In this document: positions 47,261 through 62,313 of the stretch, piece by piece
Position numbering within the stretch: the stretch's first letter is position 1
Layout: each line of letters opens with the position of its first letter
Assembly (NCBI GenBank): GCA_949130495.1
Contig: OX422210.1
Coordinates: forward strand, 638,500,585-638,564,584
DNA length: 64,000 bases
Source: Sambucus nigra
Lineage: Eukaryota > Streptophyta > Magnoliopsida > Dipsacales > Adoxaceae
Direction: 5' to 3'
Notes under the pieces: model-generated
The model's input: the letters and a program-made list of their open reading frames with translations, nothing else
The model's database searches: none
Told to the model about the DNA's origin: nothing
Position numbers and translations under genes: made by a program

Positions 47261-49082
47261 TGTAATACCCCATATATTTTATGATTTAAATAATTATGGG
47301 AGTAATTATTATAGTGGGATTAATTGAATTAAAATGTGAGAATTTAATTGTTAAATTAATCTAGATTTAAAAATAAATATTAACTTGCGTGCCAAGGGTT
47401 AATACTTATTGAGTTAATATTACCGTGTGATATGTAATATGGAACTATACACTTTGATAAATTGTCGAGAGTGAATAATACGACAGTTTGATAATTTAAG
47501 TCTGACAAGCGTGTGAGTCGTGTCGAGACTAATTGAATGGAATATAAAGATAAATTATTTTTATATAACTCGTATGATAATTTCGAGTGCGCCGTTGAGT
47601 TCGGGAGGGTCAAGATAGTCAGAAAACTCTACTCGGGTATTTTATTTGGACTCCGGGAGATTTTAGGCCAAATCGGCACCTCGTAGGGGTAGTTTGGTAA
47701 TTTGGACTTTTGGGAAAATTAAATGGACGAAAATTAGAGAATAATTATAGCATCTACTGGAGTTCCATTAGGGGTAAGTTACACAAAAATCAAGAACGGA
47801 CATAGAGGGTGTGTGGGAGAACCAAATTCCAAGAGGGAAGGCCAAATTATCCTCACCTTGCACAACCGTGACCACCAACGCGTAGATCGAGAAGAAAGGA
47901 ACGCGCCTATACCAACATCACCAAAGAATTCAGACCTTCAATTTAAGGCAAGTGTTTATTACTTGTTTTCTTTATCAATAATCATACTCATGTTTGATTA
48001 GGTGAAATTAACCATTGATTTACATGTTAATTGGGTGAAAATTGGAGTTTAAATGATGAATCGAGATTGGGTTAATTAGTTGTTGATATTCCTTCATGTA
48101 TGTAGAGGTTAAACTACGAAATTTAATCATGTATTGATGAACGAATCTGGGTTGATTAGGCTCTTTAATTGAAATTCTGGAAACTAGGGTTCATGTGAAT
48201 TAATTTGGGGTTTTTATATAATTATGATGATTAATGACGAATTAGGGATCCTAAGATGTTAGGAATGACTTATAATCTATTATGTGTTGATGGGTATTGA
48301 TGATGAGGTGTTGGGGATTGAATCTTAGAGGTTTGTAGGTTATAAAATGGTGAAAAACGCTGAAAATCTGGGCAGGAAGAGGAATAGTGCAATCTCGCGC
48401 GAAGTCGCGCGATGTCGTTCGAGCGAGATGGCATCTCGCGCGAAGTCTCTCAAACAACACGTGGTAGTCGTTCAAACGACATGCCATCTGGTTCGAGCGG
48501 TAGAGAGAATTTTTAGGAATTTTCTTTGAGTCCAAATTTGGGTTTACCGGGTTCTTGGAGTGAGAGAAAATGTCTGATAATAAACTTAAATAAGATAGGA
48601 TTTCGAGAAAAGTATGTGAGGCTTAATACTTCAATTATTTCGGATAAAGAGAATGTACCTTGGAGATTACAAGAGAGATAGTGATCTAAATATTTATACT
48701 ATACGTAGTGCTGAGATTAAAATACGTATGAGGAGTATATATGTAGGTTGGAGAAATACCTATAAATTATAATAGGATGTGTGTATGCCTATTATGTGAT
48801 ATTATTGTTAAGACCACTAATGGGTGATAACCCGGGGGGGTGAAAGAATCTTATTGTTAGGTGCACTAACGAGTGATAACTCGTGGTGTAGGGATTCCAT
48901 TGTTAAGTGTACTAATGGGCGATAACCCGGGAGTACAAGAATATTATTATAAGTGTACTAATGGGTGATAACCCGGGGCTACAAGATTATGGTTATAGGT
49001 GCACTATTGGATGATAATTCGGGGGTGAAGTATTATTATGGTTAGTTGCGCTAATGGGTCTTAGCCCGGGGGCGTAGTATTA

Positions 49083-49118
<36 letters not shown>

Positions 49119-50057
49119 AAGATGTGACTATATGTATATATACGTAAACTTGTGAATCATTCTACTGTGTATAGTTAGTAGAGATGAAAATGTTGATATA
49201 TAAAATAAATCCTAAGAGTATAATTGATTTATTATGAAAACGAGAAAACATATTAATTAGCTGTTCGACATAGGCTAATTTGAAAGCGTATTGTATGGGC
49301 GATACGGGTATACTACTGGTGAGTATAGATACTATTAGAATGACTTCAGACTCGTTAGACTGGGTGGTATAACTAGGGGGAAAATTAGATGTACGTTAGG
49401 CGTGCACAATAGATGAGAGGTGAGAAGCTCATGTGAGAGTTCGATAACTAACATGCGTATAAGACTTGTTTTAAGAACTAGTTTTAAATACTTGCTAAAT
49501 CATTTTTAAACCTCAGGCCCTGACCCATTATTGCATCTCTTATCTCTTTTGCTATATGTATATTATACCAGGTGCTCAGCTGCAGGGGTACCAGAATTAG
49601 CGATTGGATTGACTGACGTGCTACAACTAATGTGGAAGCTGTAGGTCCTTGCAGTAGGCACAATCTATTCTTTTCATTCAGTTTCTCTTAGACTTCCTAT
49701 TTAGGGCATATGTCGCCCGCTTCTAGTCTTTTATCAGAGACAATTTATTTAGTTTCTTTCATGGTTTGGAGTTTTAAACTGGGAGGTTTTACCCAGTCTT
49801 ATTTATTTTCGTATTAAATTCTTGTTCAACACTTATTATTCCTATGTATGGTTTATAATTTACTTTTGGAATGTTGTGGTTAAATGGCATTATTAAAAAG
49901 GGAAAATATTTTGACACTTAGCTTAATTATATTATAGGTGATTAATATGGATTATATTGTTTTTGATAGTGATGCTAAAAATGAACCGACCGTATATCCT
50001 GTTTTAAAATTTAGTAAATGACTGATCACCCTATATTTAATTGGGCGGGGTGTCACA
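47261..50057 (+). repeat. 3' LTR of element B, complete (2797 bp)
   Basis: TGTAATACCCC to GTGTCACA, followed by the TATAG target repeat. GC palindrome cluster 48392-48500, six-unit hairpin array 48810-49078, TA tract 49085-49115. Shares indels with the truncated copy at 27377. Confidence 0.9.
48810..49078 (+). repeat. Hairpin array in the complete 3' LTR of B (6 units)
   Basis: Same order of unit types as 28922-29190: GCAC/GTGC, GTAC/GTAC and GCGC-like outer pairs with GGGT/ACCC, GAGT/ACTC and GGAT/ATTC inner pairs. A few units have lost one arm match here (for example the first). Confidence 0.8.
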
Positions 50058-50062
50058 TATAG

Positions 50063-50160
50063 TTCCATCACCGTTGAAAATACGAAGGATGGTAGCATAT
50101 TTCAAGTAAACGATTAACTTTTGATATAGTTGTTGGAGTTGAGCTCCACTTAAATTGAAA
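50063..50160 (+). pseudogene. Integrase C-terminus of element D
   Basis: The frame SITVENTKDGSIFQVND matches the integrase end usually written ...G..FKVNGQRLK... in Athila-like elements. It is joined through the target site directly to YKTLIG at 9130, so several hundred bases were already missing before B inserted. Confidence 0.7.
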
Positions 50161-52113
50161 AAATTAGCCCTGCCAATCTAGTTTATGAAGACTGACTTTT
50201 CAGTGTTATTTGAGGGGTGATTTCCATCCACCTCACGGCCACCCCATTATATCCTAGTTCATATCTATAGGGTGAGTACCCTTATGTTTGGATGAATAAG
50301 TTAAACTTAGCACTACCAGGAGGTAGTCCATTGCATGTTGTTTCTAAGTATGAGTCTTAACCTGTTTGGGGGTGGTGCTTTATCACCCCCCTTTGTTTAC
50401 ATATGCTTAAACTTGTACATATTGTCTCATAACAATTATTCAGGTTTTTCTTTGGATTCGTCTTGCGGTACACTTTCATTAGCGGCTGACTATGGTAAAC
50501 TCTATCCTACCTTAAACTTTCAAATTAAAATATGTTTTTTAACATTGAGGACAATGTTCTCTTTTATTTGGGGTGGAGAATTTATCGAAATTGTACCTAT
50601 TAAGAATATTTTGTTGGAAACAAGCAATTTTAAGCATTTTTATGTCATTTTTTACGTGATTTTCCATTATCCATTTCTTGTAGAGTTTAGGAATAATCGT
50701 GTTCGAACTTGAAGTCATACTTCAATCCTATAAAGCTTAAGTAATACCTCTCAAGGCATGTTTTGCACCATGAATTCCTACGGGTCAATAATTTTTACGC
50801 ACTTATCACGTTATAATAGTTAAAAGTTGAAAAGTGTAAAAATTCTCAAGAAAACCTTAACGATCACTAGTGAAGACTTAAACCTGTGAGTTTTGAGTTT
50901 CTCACCTTTTTGAGGGATTTTATACATTCTTCAAGTCACAATTTGACTCAACGTTCTTTGGGTACCTTACTAAAGTCATTGCAAGATGTCATTATTTTTC
51001 ATATTTGGCTAATCACTGAGAATGAAATCACTCTCAAGTTGTAAGAAAAATGTGTCTTATAGTTTGTCATGAGCACTAAACCTTCACCCATTTCATCTAT
51101 AAACCTATCATTTTCCCATATTACCATATCCCCATATATATTCTCCTACATCATCCATATAGTATCATTATCCTTGATTTTGAGAAAAAGAGTGGTTGAA
51201 ATTCTAAATTTAAAGATGTATTTGTGTATCAAGGAAAATTGCATTGCAAGAAAAAGTATATATATATATATATATATATATAAGATGAAGAAAAAAATGA
51301 GAGAAAAATAAAATAAACTGTGATCAAAATTTGGTGAAATGAAGACATAAGTGGTTCAAGTTATAGTCCACTCTTCTCAAAAACTCCATATAATCATACC
51401 ATCTCATTTCCCACCATCCTTTACATAAAAACATCATTTTAACCCTTGGTACAACGTTCAGGCAAATTAAAAGTCATCATAGTAAATAACTCGACATTCT
51501 CAAAATAGTGGTTTGTATTCTTTCATGAGATCAACATTCTTTCATTTATCCACTATTTCTTATATGTGTGACACTCTTGACCTTGATTATATTTACTCAC
51601 CTCCTCACACACTCAAAAAGTTCATTGGAGAGAGATATATCTAGTGAGATTTCAAGTCGAAATGTTAATACTAAAGGCAATCAAATAATTACTCTTACGA
51701 TATATGAAATTGTTTTATTTGATCTTACACAGCACACGTTGAGTTATAGGAAGGATTTTGCCTTTGGTGTTAAGTAATCTTTTCTTATTAAACACTTCAT
51801 AGTTAAACATTCGTATTCCTTGAAGTTCTTTAAGGATGGATTGTGTTTTATCTCCTACGTCTAATAAGACGCTAACTGTCTTATGATAAATCATTTTTAA
51901 TAAAATAATTTTGAATTTTGTGGGTATATTCACTGCAGATCCTCATGAGAAAACACTCGTCCTATAGGGTAACCTATAGATTTAATGACTTATTTCACAT
52001 GATAAGTGCAATCACAAGTGCTTGCGAAAGTGTTACACTTTTAGTTACTTATCTCAGTTTATCTCTATTATGCTTTTGCTCGAGGACTAGAAAAAATCGG
52101 TTTAAGGATAGCG
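50161..52113 (+). other. 3' region of element D
   Basis: Contains AACTTAGCACTACCAGGAGG (50307-50326, resembling the post-pol block of Athila elements), the hairpin ACATTGAGGACAATGT at 50542-50557 followed by TTTGGGGTGG, and a TA microsatellite at 51259-51282. CGAGGACTAGAAAAAATCGG (52081-52100) stands where Athila elements have their PPT, here decayed. Short frames, none recognisable. Confidence 0.65.
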
Positions 52114-54631
52114 TGATAAGCACCCAAAAGTATTATATTCATACCTAAATAGAATTAATTTGATTATTAGTTCTCATTAATATTGGCCCTTTGTGTGTAA
52201 TTATTCATTTTGTAGGTTTATATGCAGTTGCAGTGTCAACAACGTTTAATTTCAGGCAATTACAACACGAATGCTATCAAAATCTTCAAAGTCAAATTTT
52301 ATGTGAACCGATACTCGAGCTCTCAACAATAAAAACCAACCCCTTACCAATCCCAAATCATTTTCGTCTCCCATATCCTATGTATGTGTTATATTATACG
52401 TATGTTATTTTGTTTGCTATATTATATGTAAATATAAATACACGTGTCATTTGAATATAATAGTTATTAATTATTATATTATATATTTATATATGAACAT
52501 ATACACGTACGCACAAAATCACGAAACCCATAAATCTCTCTCTCTCCCTCTCTCGTCTAAACCACCCAACACCCAAGCCATAATAACCTTGCCCAACCAC
52601 CATATCCACTTGAACCAAACAATTCGGATGTCCCTTATCCTACCCATCTTCGAATCACCTTGCCTGAACCCAAGTTAACCCTACCACCCACCCAGAACTG
52701 AACCGGAACAACCACTACCTCCTGCCAACCCAATGCCCATGAACCCTAAAATAAGCCACACCAGCCATCACCCTCTCTTTGTGCCTAACATGTTCTTTTT
52801 CCCCCCACCACGTACACACTAACAACAAACCAAAAAATACCATAAACCCATAACCTCTACTTTCTCCCTTCCACCCAACTGCACCTACCCATACCCACCT
52901 TATTTATCTCAATGCTTTCATAATATCTTGTTCCCCACGCTCAGCTTTTCCAGATCTCCAAGTCATATATACATTCAGACAAAGGGGCGAGAGGATAGGG
53001 AAAAATGGGGAGAATTTTTGGAGACTACTCAACATAGTGTATTTAAGTTGTAATTTTATGACAATGTAATCGTTTTGAGTGTGTTATTGTGACAACCCGA
53101 ATATAATTATGATTAATTATGTTTGAATCACGTTTAGATTATGTGATATGGTTAATGTGTTATTAATATATATAATAATAAGTTATTGTGTTTAGTCTAA
53201 TACTACCTTCATAAAGCATGAAATATTGAATTTGTTACAAACACAAAATTTTGAAGTTTTCGATAGGAATGTTCAGATTTGAGACTAGTTTTGAGCCTTA
53301 TAATAGAACAATTGACTTGGGTGAAAACTAGATAGGTATAAATATGTGAGTTAAGTTTGTAACACAACAAACGGTGCATCAAACGTACATCCGAGTGGGA
53401 AGATATCGTCTTTTTATGAATAGGGGTAAAGTATTCATTTACCCTTAAATGATATTTTGTCTTATATAGCGCCACATGTTATATTTTGATTGGACCAGGT
53501 GGGTGACCTTATGCCGACTTAGAAACCTTGTAATAATCCCCTCCTTCATCATATTTCATCCATGGAAGATTTTTAACCTAAGGAGAGAGAATCGGGAAGT
53601 TTAGGAAGAAACGACGAGAAAAAGTTGGAGAAAAATTCATAGGAAATTACGTAAAAATCCCTAAGGTAATTTTACCCATAAATCGTGTTATATTTTGGTT
53701 ATTTCTTATTAAAATGATATAAAATAACATGTGTTTACTAAACTTCCATGTTTTGATGTGCACGTATGGATAGATGCAAGTTTAAACAAAGTTGAACGTG
53801 TAAACCCTTGAAATTGCTTCGTTTAGAAACCTTATGTATTCAAACTTTTATATCTTTTTGTATACTTAATGAAATTGATTACTTCAAGTTGGAGATTAAT
53901 ACACACTCATATATTTATATCATATCCGAAACTTATATAAAAATACCAACAAATGAATCTTTGATGATAGTTTGAACTTCAAATATAACATCTTCCCCAA
54001 AAGTGTAAGTATGCACACCATGTGTTCGATGATTTGCTTGATATAGAAAATGAACCTTAAAAATTATGAAACTTTAATTTTGTTTTATGCAATATGTTTA
54101 TTAATAGTGTATGGAATATCATGGGAAGTTATGAAGTATAAAAATCACGAAAATTCCTGGAAGTTGACTGAATGATAGAGAAACCTATAAGGTGGATTTG
54201 CTATGTAGTAAAGATATGGGTATATCTTGCTCTAGGAAACTTGAAAAAATGTGTCATCTTTTGTATTCGAAACCTAATATGTTAAGTATTGGATTACCAT
54301 AAAGAAACAAAATAATGGCTGGGCTAAGATTTATATATGTTAAACATCTTAACATAAGTTTAGATGAAATTTCATTTATGATAAATAATTTGAATGGAAT
54401 CATATGATGCTTATGAATTGAGATATATTCAAGTTATTCTTTGGATTGTTAATATTCTTATGATTATACTAATATTTTAAGAATGATAGGAAGAGAAGAA
54501 GAACTGGTTAAACAAGTGCCGGACAAAGGAAAAAGAAAAGCCTGATAAGTTGCCAAGGTGAGTATACTTATGATTATTTCATATATACAGATATGTGAAT
54601 GATATGATAACATGAATATAGATCTAAGGTC

Positions 54632-54870
54632 AGGATTGATTTGAATGCTTTGGTATTTAGGATTTATTTGGATATTGAAATATTCAGGATTTGTTTGGGT
54701 CATATGATCCAGGATTGGTTTGAATACTTCGGTATTTAGGATTTGTTTGGATATTAAAATATCCCGGATTTGTTTGGATCATATGATCTAGGATTGGTTT
54801 GGATATTAAAATATCCAGGATTGTTTGGGTCTTATGATCCAGGATTTATTTGGGTCTCATGATCCAGGAT
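54632..54870 (+). repeat. Constant-spacer/variable-hairpin array in 5' LTR of G (9 units)
   Basis: Spacer AGGATTTGTTTGG followed by one of three hairpins: GGATATTAAAATATCC, GGATCATATGATCC (and GGTC variants) or GAATACTTCGGTATTC with a TTCG tetraloop. Units 24-27 bp in mixed order. Confidence 0.85.
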
Positions 54871-54967
54871 TGAAATTCAACAAAGATCTAATGATTTATT
54901 TTGTTTTATGACAACGATTTGTTAGAACTTATGTTTCGGGATTTGTTATTGCCAATGGACATAATTG

Positions 54968-55200
54968 TTTGGATTTTATATCCACATATTTGATATAGAA
55001 TTATTATTTGACTACATAAATGGATTGTTTGGATTTTATATCCACATATTTGATATAGAATTGCTATTTTATTGCAGGAATGGATTGTTTGGATTTTATA
55101 TCCACATATTTGATATAAAATTTCTATTTCATTACAGGGATGGATTGTTTGGATTTTTTATCGAGAGATTTGATATAGAATTGCTATTTCATAGTACGGA
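54968..55200 (+). repeat. 60-bp tandem repeat in 5' LTR of G (4 units)
   Basis: Unit starts TTGTTTGGATTTTATATCCA and ends TTTCATTACAGGRATGG. Because 60 is a multiple of 3, an 83-codon repeat frame is open through it; this is not a gene. The 3' LTR has three units. Confidence 0.9.
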
Positions 55201-55634
55201 AGGAGTACCTCACTAATCTTAATGCTTACGATTTATATTTCAATATTTTCAGGTTTGTACGCTGCCAGCTAGGATTTCATATGATCGGTGATTTGAGAGT
55301 TACACCATTAGAAAGAGCTGGGGATTAGGTATGGGGATTTTGTCATTGTCATACTGAGGTTTTACTACACTCGCACATCTATATATATATTGAGTTAGCA
55401 TGGGTTGGTTTGATGATTATAATATTTAATCATAGGCAATTATAGTATAGCTTGTTCGCTCAATTATGACTCTGGTGTTAATTACATTATGGTACAAAGA
55501 ACATGATTATGTTTATTGTACATGAAAAAAATATTGATAAATGAATTATATTTCGAATGGATTGAAGATTATGATTTAATTATAATATAGATGAAATGAT
55601 TAGAATGGATTTGGGTTTGGGGTGTGACAATTAG

Positions 55635-55647
55635 TGGTATCAGAGCG
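55635..55647 (+). other. Primer binding site of element G
   Basis: TGGTATCAGAGCG five bases after the LTR end; initiator tRNA-Met type. Confidence 0.85.
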
Positions 55648-55848
55648 TCTAGGTTATTAATTCTGGACATGTGTGACGATTAAATGGCAGTTATTGAGTT
55701 GATTTGATAATTATGAATTGTTTATGTGCTGACCAATAATTTAGTATTATAAACTGGTTGTGTTGGTTGTTATAACTCGGTTATTATAGATGGAACCTGG
55801 GGCTTGGGACAAGCCAGTGATTCCAGGACAGGTGGATGAATCTTTACG

Positions 55849-58800
55849 TTGAAAGAGGCTCAGGTTACTCCAGATGTGGTGACAGGTACACTTTCTATTA
55901 CTAGTAGAAGTGCTTATGTTTTGATTAATCCTGATTCCACACATTCTTTTGTGTCCTATGATTTTTTTATATATCTGAATAGACCATGTACTCGTTTAGA
56001 TGGGGGATTAGGTATTTATATGCCTATGGGGGATATGGTTGTAGCTGAATACATTTTTCGTGCTTGTGTTTTGACTGTGGTGGTTAGAGATACAATTATA
56101 GACCTACTTCCATTGGATATATCTAATTTTGACCTAATTCTAGGAATGGATTGGTTATTTAAATTTCATGCATTTATGGATTGTTTCCATAAGGAAGTTA
56201 TTTGTAATATGCCTAGTGAGTCTGAATTTAAATTGGTGGGGGGAAGAAAAATTGTTCCCAGTTGCATCATATCTGCTATTCAGATGAGGAAATTGTTGAG
56301 TAAGGGTTGTGAGGGTTTTATTTCATATGTTATTGACACTAGGAATGGGGATTTACAATTAGTTTATGTTCCTATTGTACGGGATTTTCCCGAAGTGTTT
56401 CCTAGTGAGTTGCCTAGGTTACCTCCAGAGAGAAGTTAAATTTAGTATTGAATTAGCACCGGGGACAACCCTTATTTCTATGGAACTGTATAAAATGGCA
56501 CCTGTTAAATTGAAAGAACTCAAGATTCCGTTCTAGGATTTACTTAATAGGGGGTTCATACAGCCTAATGTATCTCCATGGGGTGCACCATTTTTGTTTA
56601 TGAAAAAGAAAGATGGTACTATGCGTTTGTGTATTAATTATAGGCAACTGAAGCTACAGTTAAGAACAAGTATCCTTTACCTCATATAGATGATTTGTTT
56701 GATCAGTTGAAAGGTGCTAAAGTGTTTTCAAAGATAGACTTGAGATCAAATTATCATCAATTGAGGGTGAAAGAAGGTGATATTTCTAAAACTATTTTTT
56801 GTACTCGGTGTGGTCATTTTGAATTACTGGTGATGTCTTTTGGATTGACTAATGCTCCAGCTGTATTTATGGATCTTATGAATCGGGTACTGCATCCTTT
56901 TGTTGATTCATTTCTGATAGTTTTTATAGACGATATTCTGATTTACTCATGTGATATGATTGAACATGAAAAGCATCTCAAAATTATTTTGTATGTGTTG
57001 AAGGATAAGAAATTATATGCTAAGTTTACCAAGTGTGAATTTTGTCTATCACAAGTTATATTTTTAGGCCATGTTATTTCTGGGGATGGTATAGGTGTTG
57101 ATCCTAAAAGGGTATAATCTATTGTAAAATGGGGGAGGCCCAATAATGTGACTGAGGTGAGGAGTTTTCTGAGTTTAGCTGGGTATTATAGGGGGTTTAT
57201 TAAGGTATTTTCTTCGATTGCCTTGCCGATGACTAAATTAACTCAGAAAGATGTTATGCTTGAATGGAATTTTGATTGTGAAAATTATTTTGAAGAATTG
57301 AAAAAGAGATTGGTAACCGCACCTATTCTTACCATTCCACATGGTGGAGATGATTTAGTTATTTATACCGATGCTTCGTATCAGGGGTTGGGTGGTGATT
57401 TTATGAAGCCTGTTAAGGTTATTTCTTATGCTTCAAGGCAGTTGCGTACACATGAACGCAATTATCCTACACATGATTTAGAACTTGGTGCTATTGTGTT
57501 TGCTTTAAAACTGTGGCGTCATTATTTATATGGTGAAATGTGTGAAATTTTTATTGACCATATAAGTCTCAAATATTTATTTACCCAGAAAGAGATGAAT
57601 TTGAGATAGAGGCGGTGGATGGAGTTAATTAAAGATTATGATGGTACAATTCACTACTATCCCGGGAAGGCAAATGTAGTTGCAGATGGTCTGAGTAGAA
57701 AGGCTTCAAGTAGTTTATCTTGTGTTCGATGTTCTAGAGTTGCCCACATTATGGAGTTGAGATTAATGAGAGTGGAATTACAACTAGCAGATGGAGACAG
57801 ATTCTTTGCTCATGTAAGCGTGAGACCTTTACTAGCTACTCGTACGTGATTTGCAAAGTCAGGATCTTTTTCTTAAGAAAAAAAGAAAAGATGTTCGAGA
57901 TGGTAAGCTTGACGATTTTTGTATTATTAATGACGACACTTTATAGTATAAGTAGCGATTATGTGTGCCTAATGTGGATGAATTGAAAGCAATTTTTTTG
58001 ATAAGGCTCATAATTCAATTTATACTATGCATCCTTGTAGTGCTAAAATGTATAGGGATTTGAAGGAGCATTATTGGGGGGACTAATATAAAGAAGGAAA
58101 TAAATGATTTTGTTGCAAGATTCCTTATATGTCAGCAAGTGAAAGTGGAACATCATAAACCTACATGTTTGCTTCAGCCATTGACAATACCATAATGGAA
58201 ATGGGATCACGTAATGATGGATTTTGTTGTTGGGCTTCCTCGATCTCAGAAGGAGTCAGATTCGATTTGGGTAGTGGTGAACAAATTGACTAATTCAACT
58301 CATTTTCTAGCAGTCAAGACTACGTATACAGTTGATAGGTACGTTAATGAGATTATTCAATTGCATGGAGTGCCTGTTTCTATTAGTTTAGATAGGTACT
58401 CTACTTTTACATCAAGATTTTAGGATAGTTTGCAGTATGTTATGGGTACTAACTTAAAGTTTAGTACGACTTTTCATTCTCAGACAGATGGGCAGTCTGA
58501 GAGGACAATACAAATTTTGGAGGATATGCTTGGAGCTTGTGTGCTTGATTTCAAAGGTAATTGGGATGAATATTTGACTTTGATAGAATTTGCATATAAT
58601 AATAGTTTTCAATCTACTATTGGTATGGTGCCATATGAAGCATTGTATGATAGACGATGTCGTACACCGGTATGTTGGAATGAAGTTGGGGAAAGGAAGA
58701 TAGATGGTCCAAAGTTAATTGAAGTCACCACTGAAAAGTGAAGATTATATAAGATAGGATGAGAACAACTCAAAGCAGACAGAAAAGTTATGCAGATAAA

Positions 58801-59250
58801 CGACGAAAGGATTTGAAATTCCAAAAAGGAGATTATGTATTTCTCCAAATATCGCCATGCAAAGGAGTTATGAGGTTTGGAAAGAAAGGGAAGTTCAGTC
58901 CACGCTAGATTGGACCTTATAAAATTCTTGATAAAGTCGAGATGGTTGCCTTCAAGTTAGCATTACCACTAGAGTTAGCCCGATTAAATGATGTTTTTCA
59001 TGTTTTTATGTTGAGAAAGTATGTGGCGGATCCTTCACATTTATTGGTGGAATAACCTATTGAGTTGAAGGAAGACTTGAGTTATGTGGGAGAACCACTT
59101 GCTATTGTGGATATGAAGGAATAAATATTAAGATCCAAAGTGATCCCTCTAGTGAAAGTTGTTTCGAGAAGGAATTCCATCTAATATGCTACATGGGAGA
59201 GTGAGGATAGCATGAAAATCCGTTATCCATATTTGTTTGATCTGAATAAC
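55849..59250 (+). pseudogene. Protease-RT-RNase H-integrase of element G
   Basis: Protease 55870-56200: VVTGTLSITSRSAYVLINPD, STHSFVS and [76 protein letters not shown] and catalytic FIDD (56923-56934). RNase [33 protein letters not shown] and [16 protein letters not shown] (57655-57700). Integrase: MMDFVVGLPRSQKESDSIWV, SLDRYSTFTSRF and QTDGQSERTIQ (DDE kept). It ends with FHVFMLRKYVADPSH, PLVKVVSRRN and ATWESEDSMKIRYPYLF. Frameshifts at about 56430 and 56648, stops near 57115, 57607, 58193, 58422 and 58739, and a poor zone 57850-58140 show decay. No gag precedes it, so it would depend on gag supplied by a relative. Confidence 0.9.
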
Positions 59251-59283
59251 CAAGGTATGTCAATTTTGGGGACGAAATTTCCC

Positions 59284-59297
59284 AACAAGGGGAGAAT
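59284..59297 (+). other. Polypurine tract of element G
   Basis: AACAAGGGGAGAAT directly before the 3' LTR. Confidence 0.8.
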
Positions 59298-61871
<2,574 letters not shown>

Positions 61872-62163
61872 GTTATCTTTGAGAAGGATACACATTTGAG
61901 AGGATATATTTTTGGATTATAGGGTGTGAGTTATTATAGTGAGACAAAAATAATTAGTGAGAGTGAGTGCTTCACATTATTGAAGGTGTATTGCTGGAGA
62001 TAATATCCTGTGAACCATTTTTATAGTATAAAAGTAATCTTTTTCATTTATTTGTGTTGGGACTGATATTTTTAGTGTTCAAGAGACTTGATAGTAAATA
62101 CCATTTGTAAGATGTGGGTTCTTGGAATACAATTAGTATCAAGTGAGGCATAACCCCTTATCA

Positions 62164-62313
62164 AGATCAGGATCAACACCGTGCAGTATTAAATGCTGAC
62201 AACGAACATAGGTGAATAAGAGGCAAAGGGATTCAATATTCAGACTTGTATTAAATGATATGTTGGCACAATAAATACACAACAGTTATAATAAATAGAT
62301 GGAACCAGCAGGT
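62164..62313. other. Short unassigned stretch right of element D
   Basis: 150 bases between the D LTR and the H LTR with no recognisable feature; possibly the only non-element sequence in the window. Confidence 0.4.

Larger units (their letters stand above)
9143..50057 (+). mobile_element. Element B: Del/Tekay-like Ty3/gypsy element carrying F and C
   Basis: The 5' LTR starts TGTAAAACCCC at 9143 and the outermost 3' LTR ends GTGTCACA at 50057. The 5-bp target duplication TATAG is present at 9138-9142 and 50058-50062, and the integrase remnant of D continues across. Domain order gag, protease, RT, RNase H, integrase identifies Ty3/gypsy. The tRNA-Met PBS, long LTRs and integrase tail (PLVRVKWQHH...ESTWERE) fit the Del/Tekay group. 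Insertions: copia element F at the RT active site and Tat element C in the integrase tail. The 3' end (integrase tail plus LTR) is present twice. Confidence 0.85.
53088..55629 (+). repeat. 5' LTR of element G (2542 bp)
   Basis: Contains the palindrome array 54632-54870, a 60-bp tandem repeat 54968-55200 (four units) and a short TA tract at 55379-55391. Confidence 0.9.

Noticed and set aside
48251..48535. Repeated 94-codon minus frame in B LTRs (also 28362-28646)
   Set aside because: Occurs only because the LTR is repeated; it crosses the GC palindrome cluster and is broken in the 5' LTR copy.
45304..50057. Independent second insertion of element B
   Set aside because: It starts inside the LTR of C with the same AGGAG junction and shared indels, so it is a duplicated block.
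51069..51311. 80-codon plus frame
   Set aside because: AT-rich, ends in a TA microsatellite; non-coding 3' region of D.
54965..55216. 83-codon repeat protein on plus
   Set aside because: Open only because a 60-bp LTR repeat is a multiple of three; no start context or homology.
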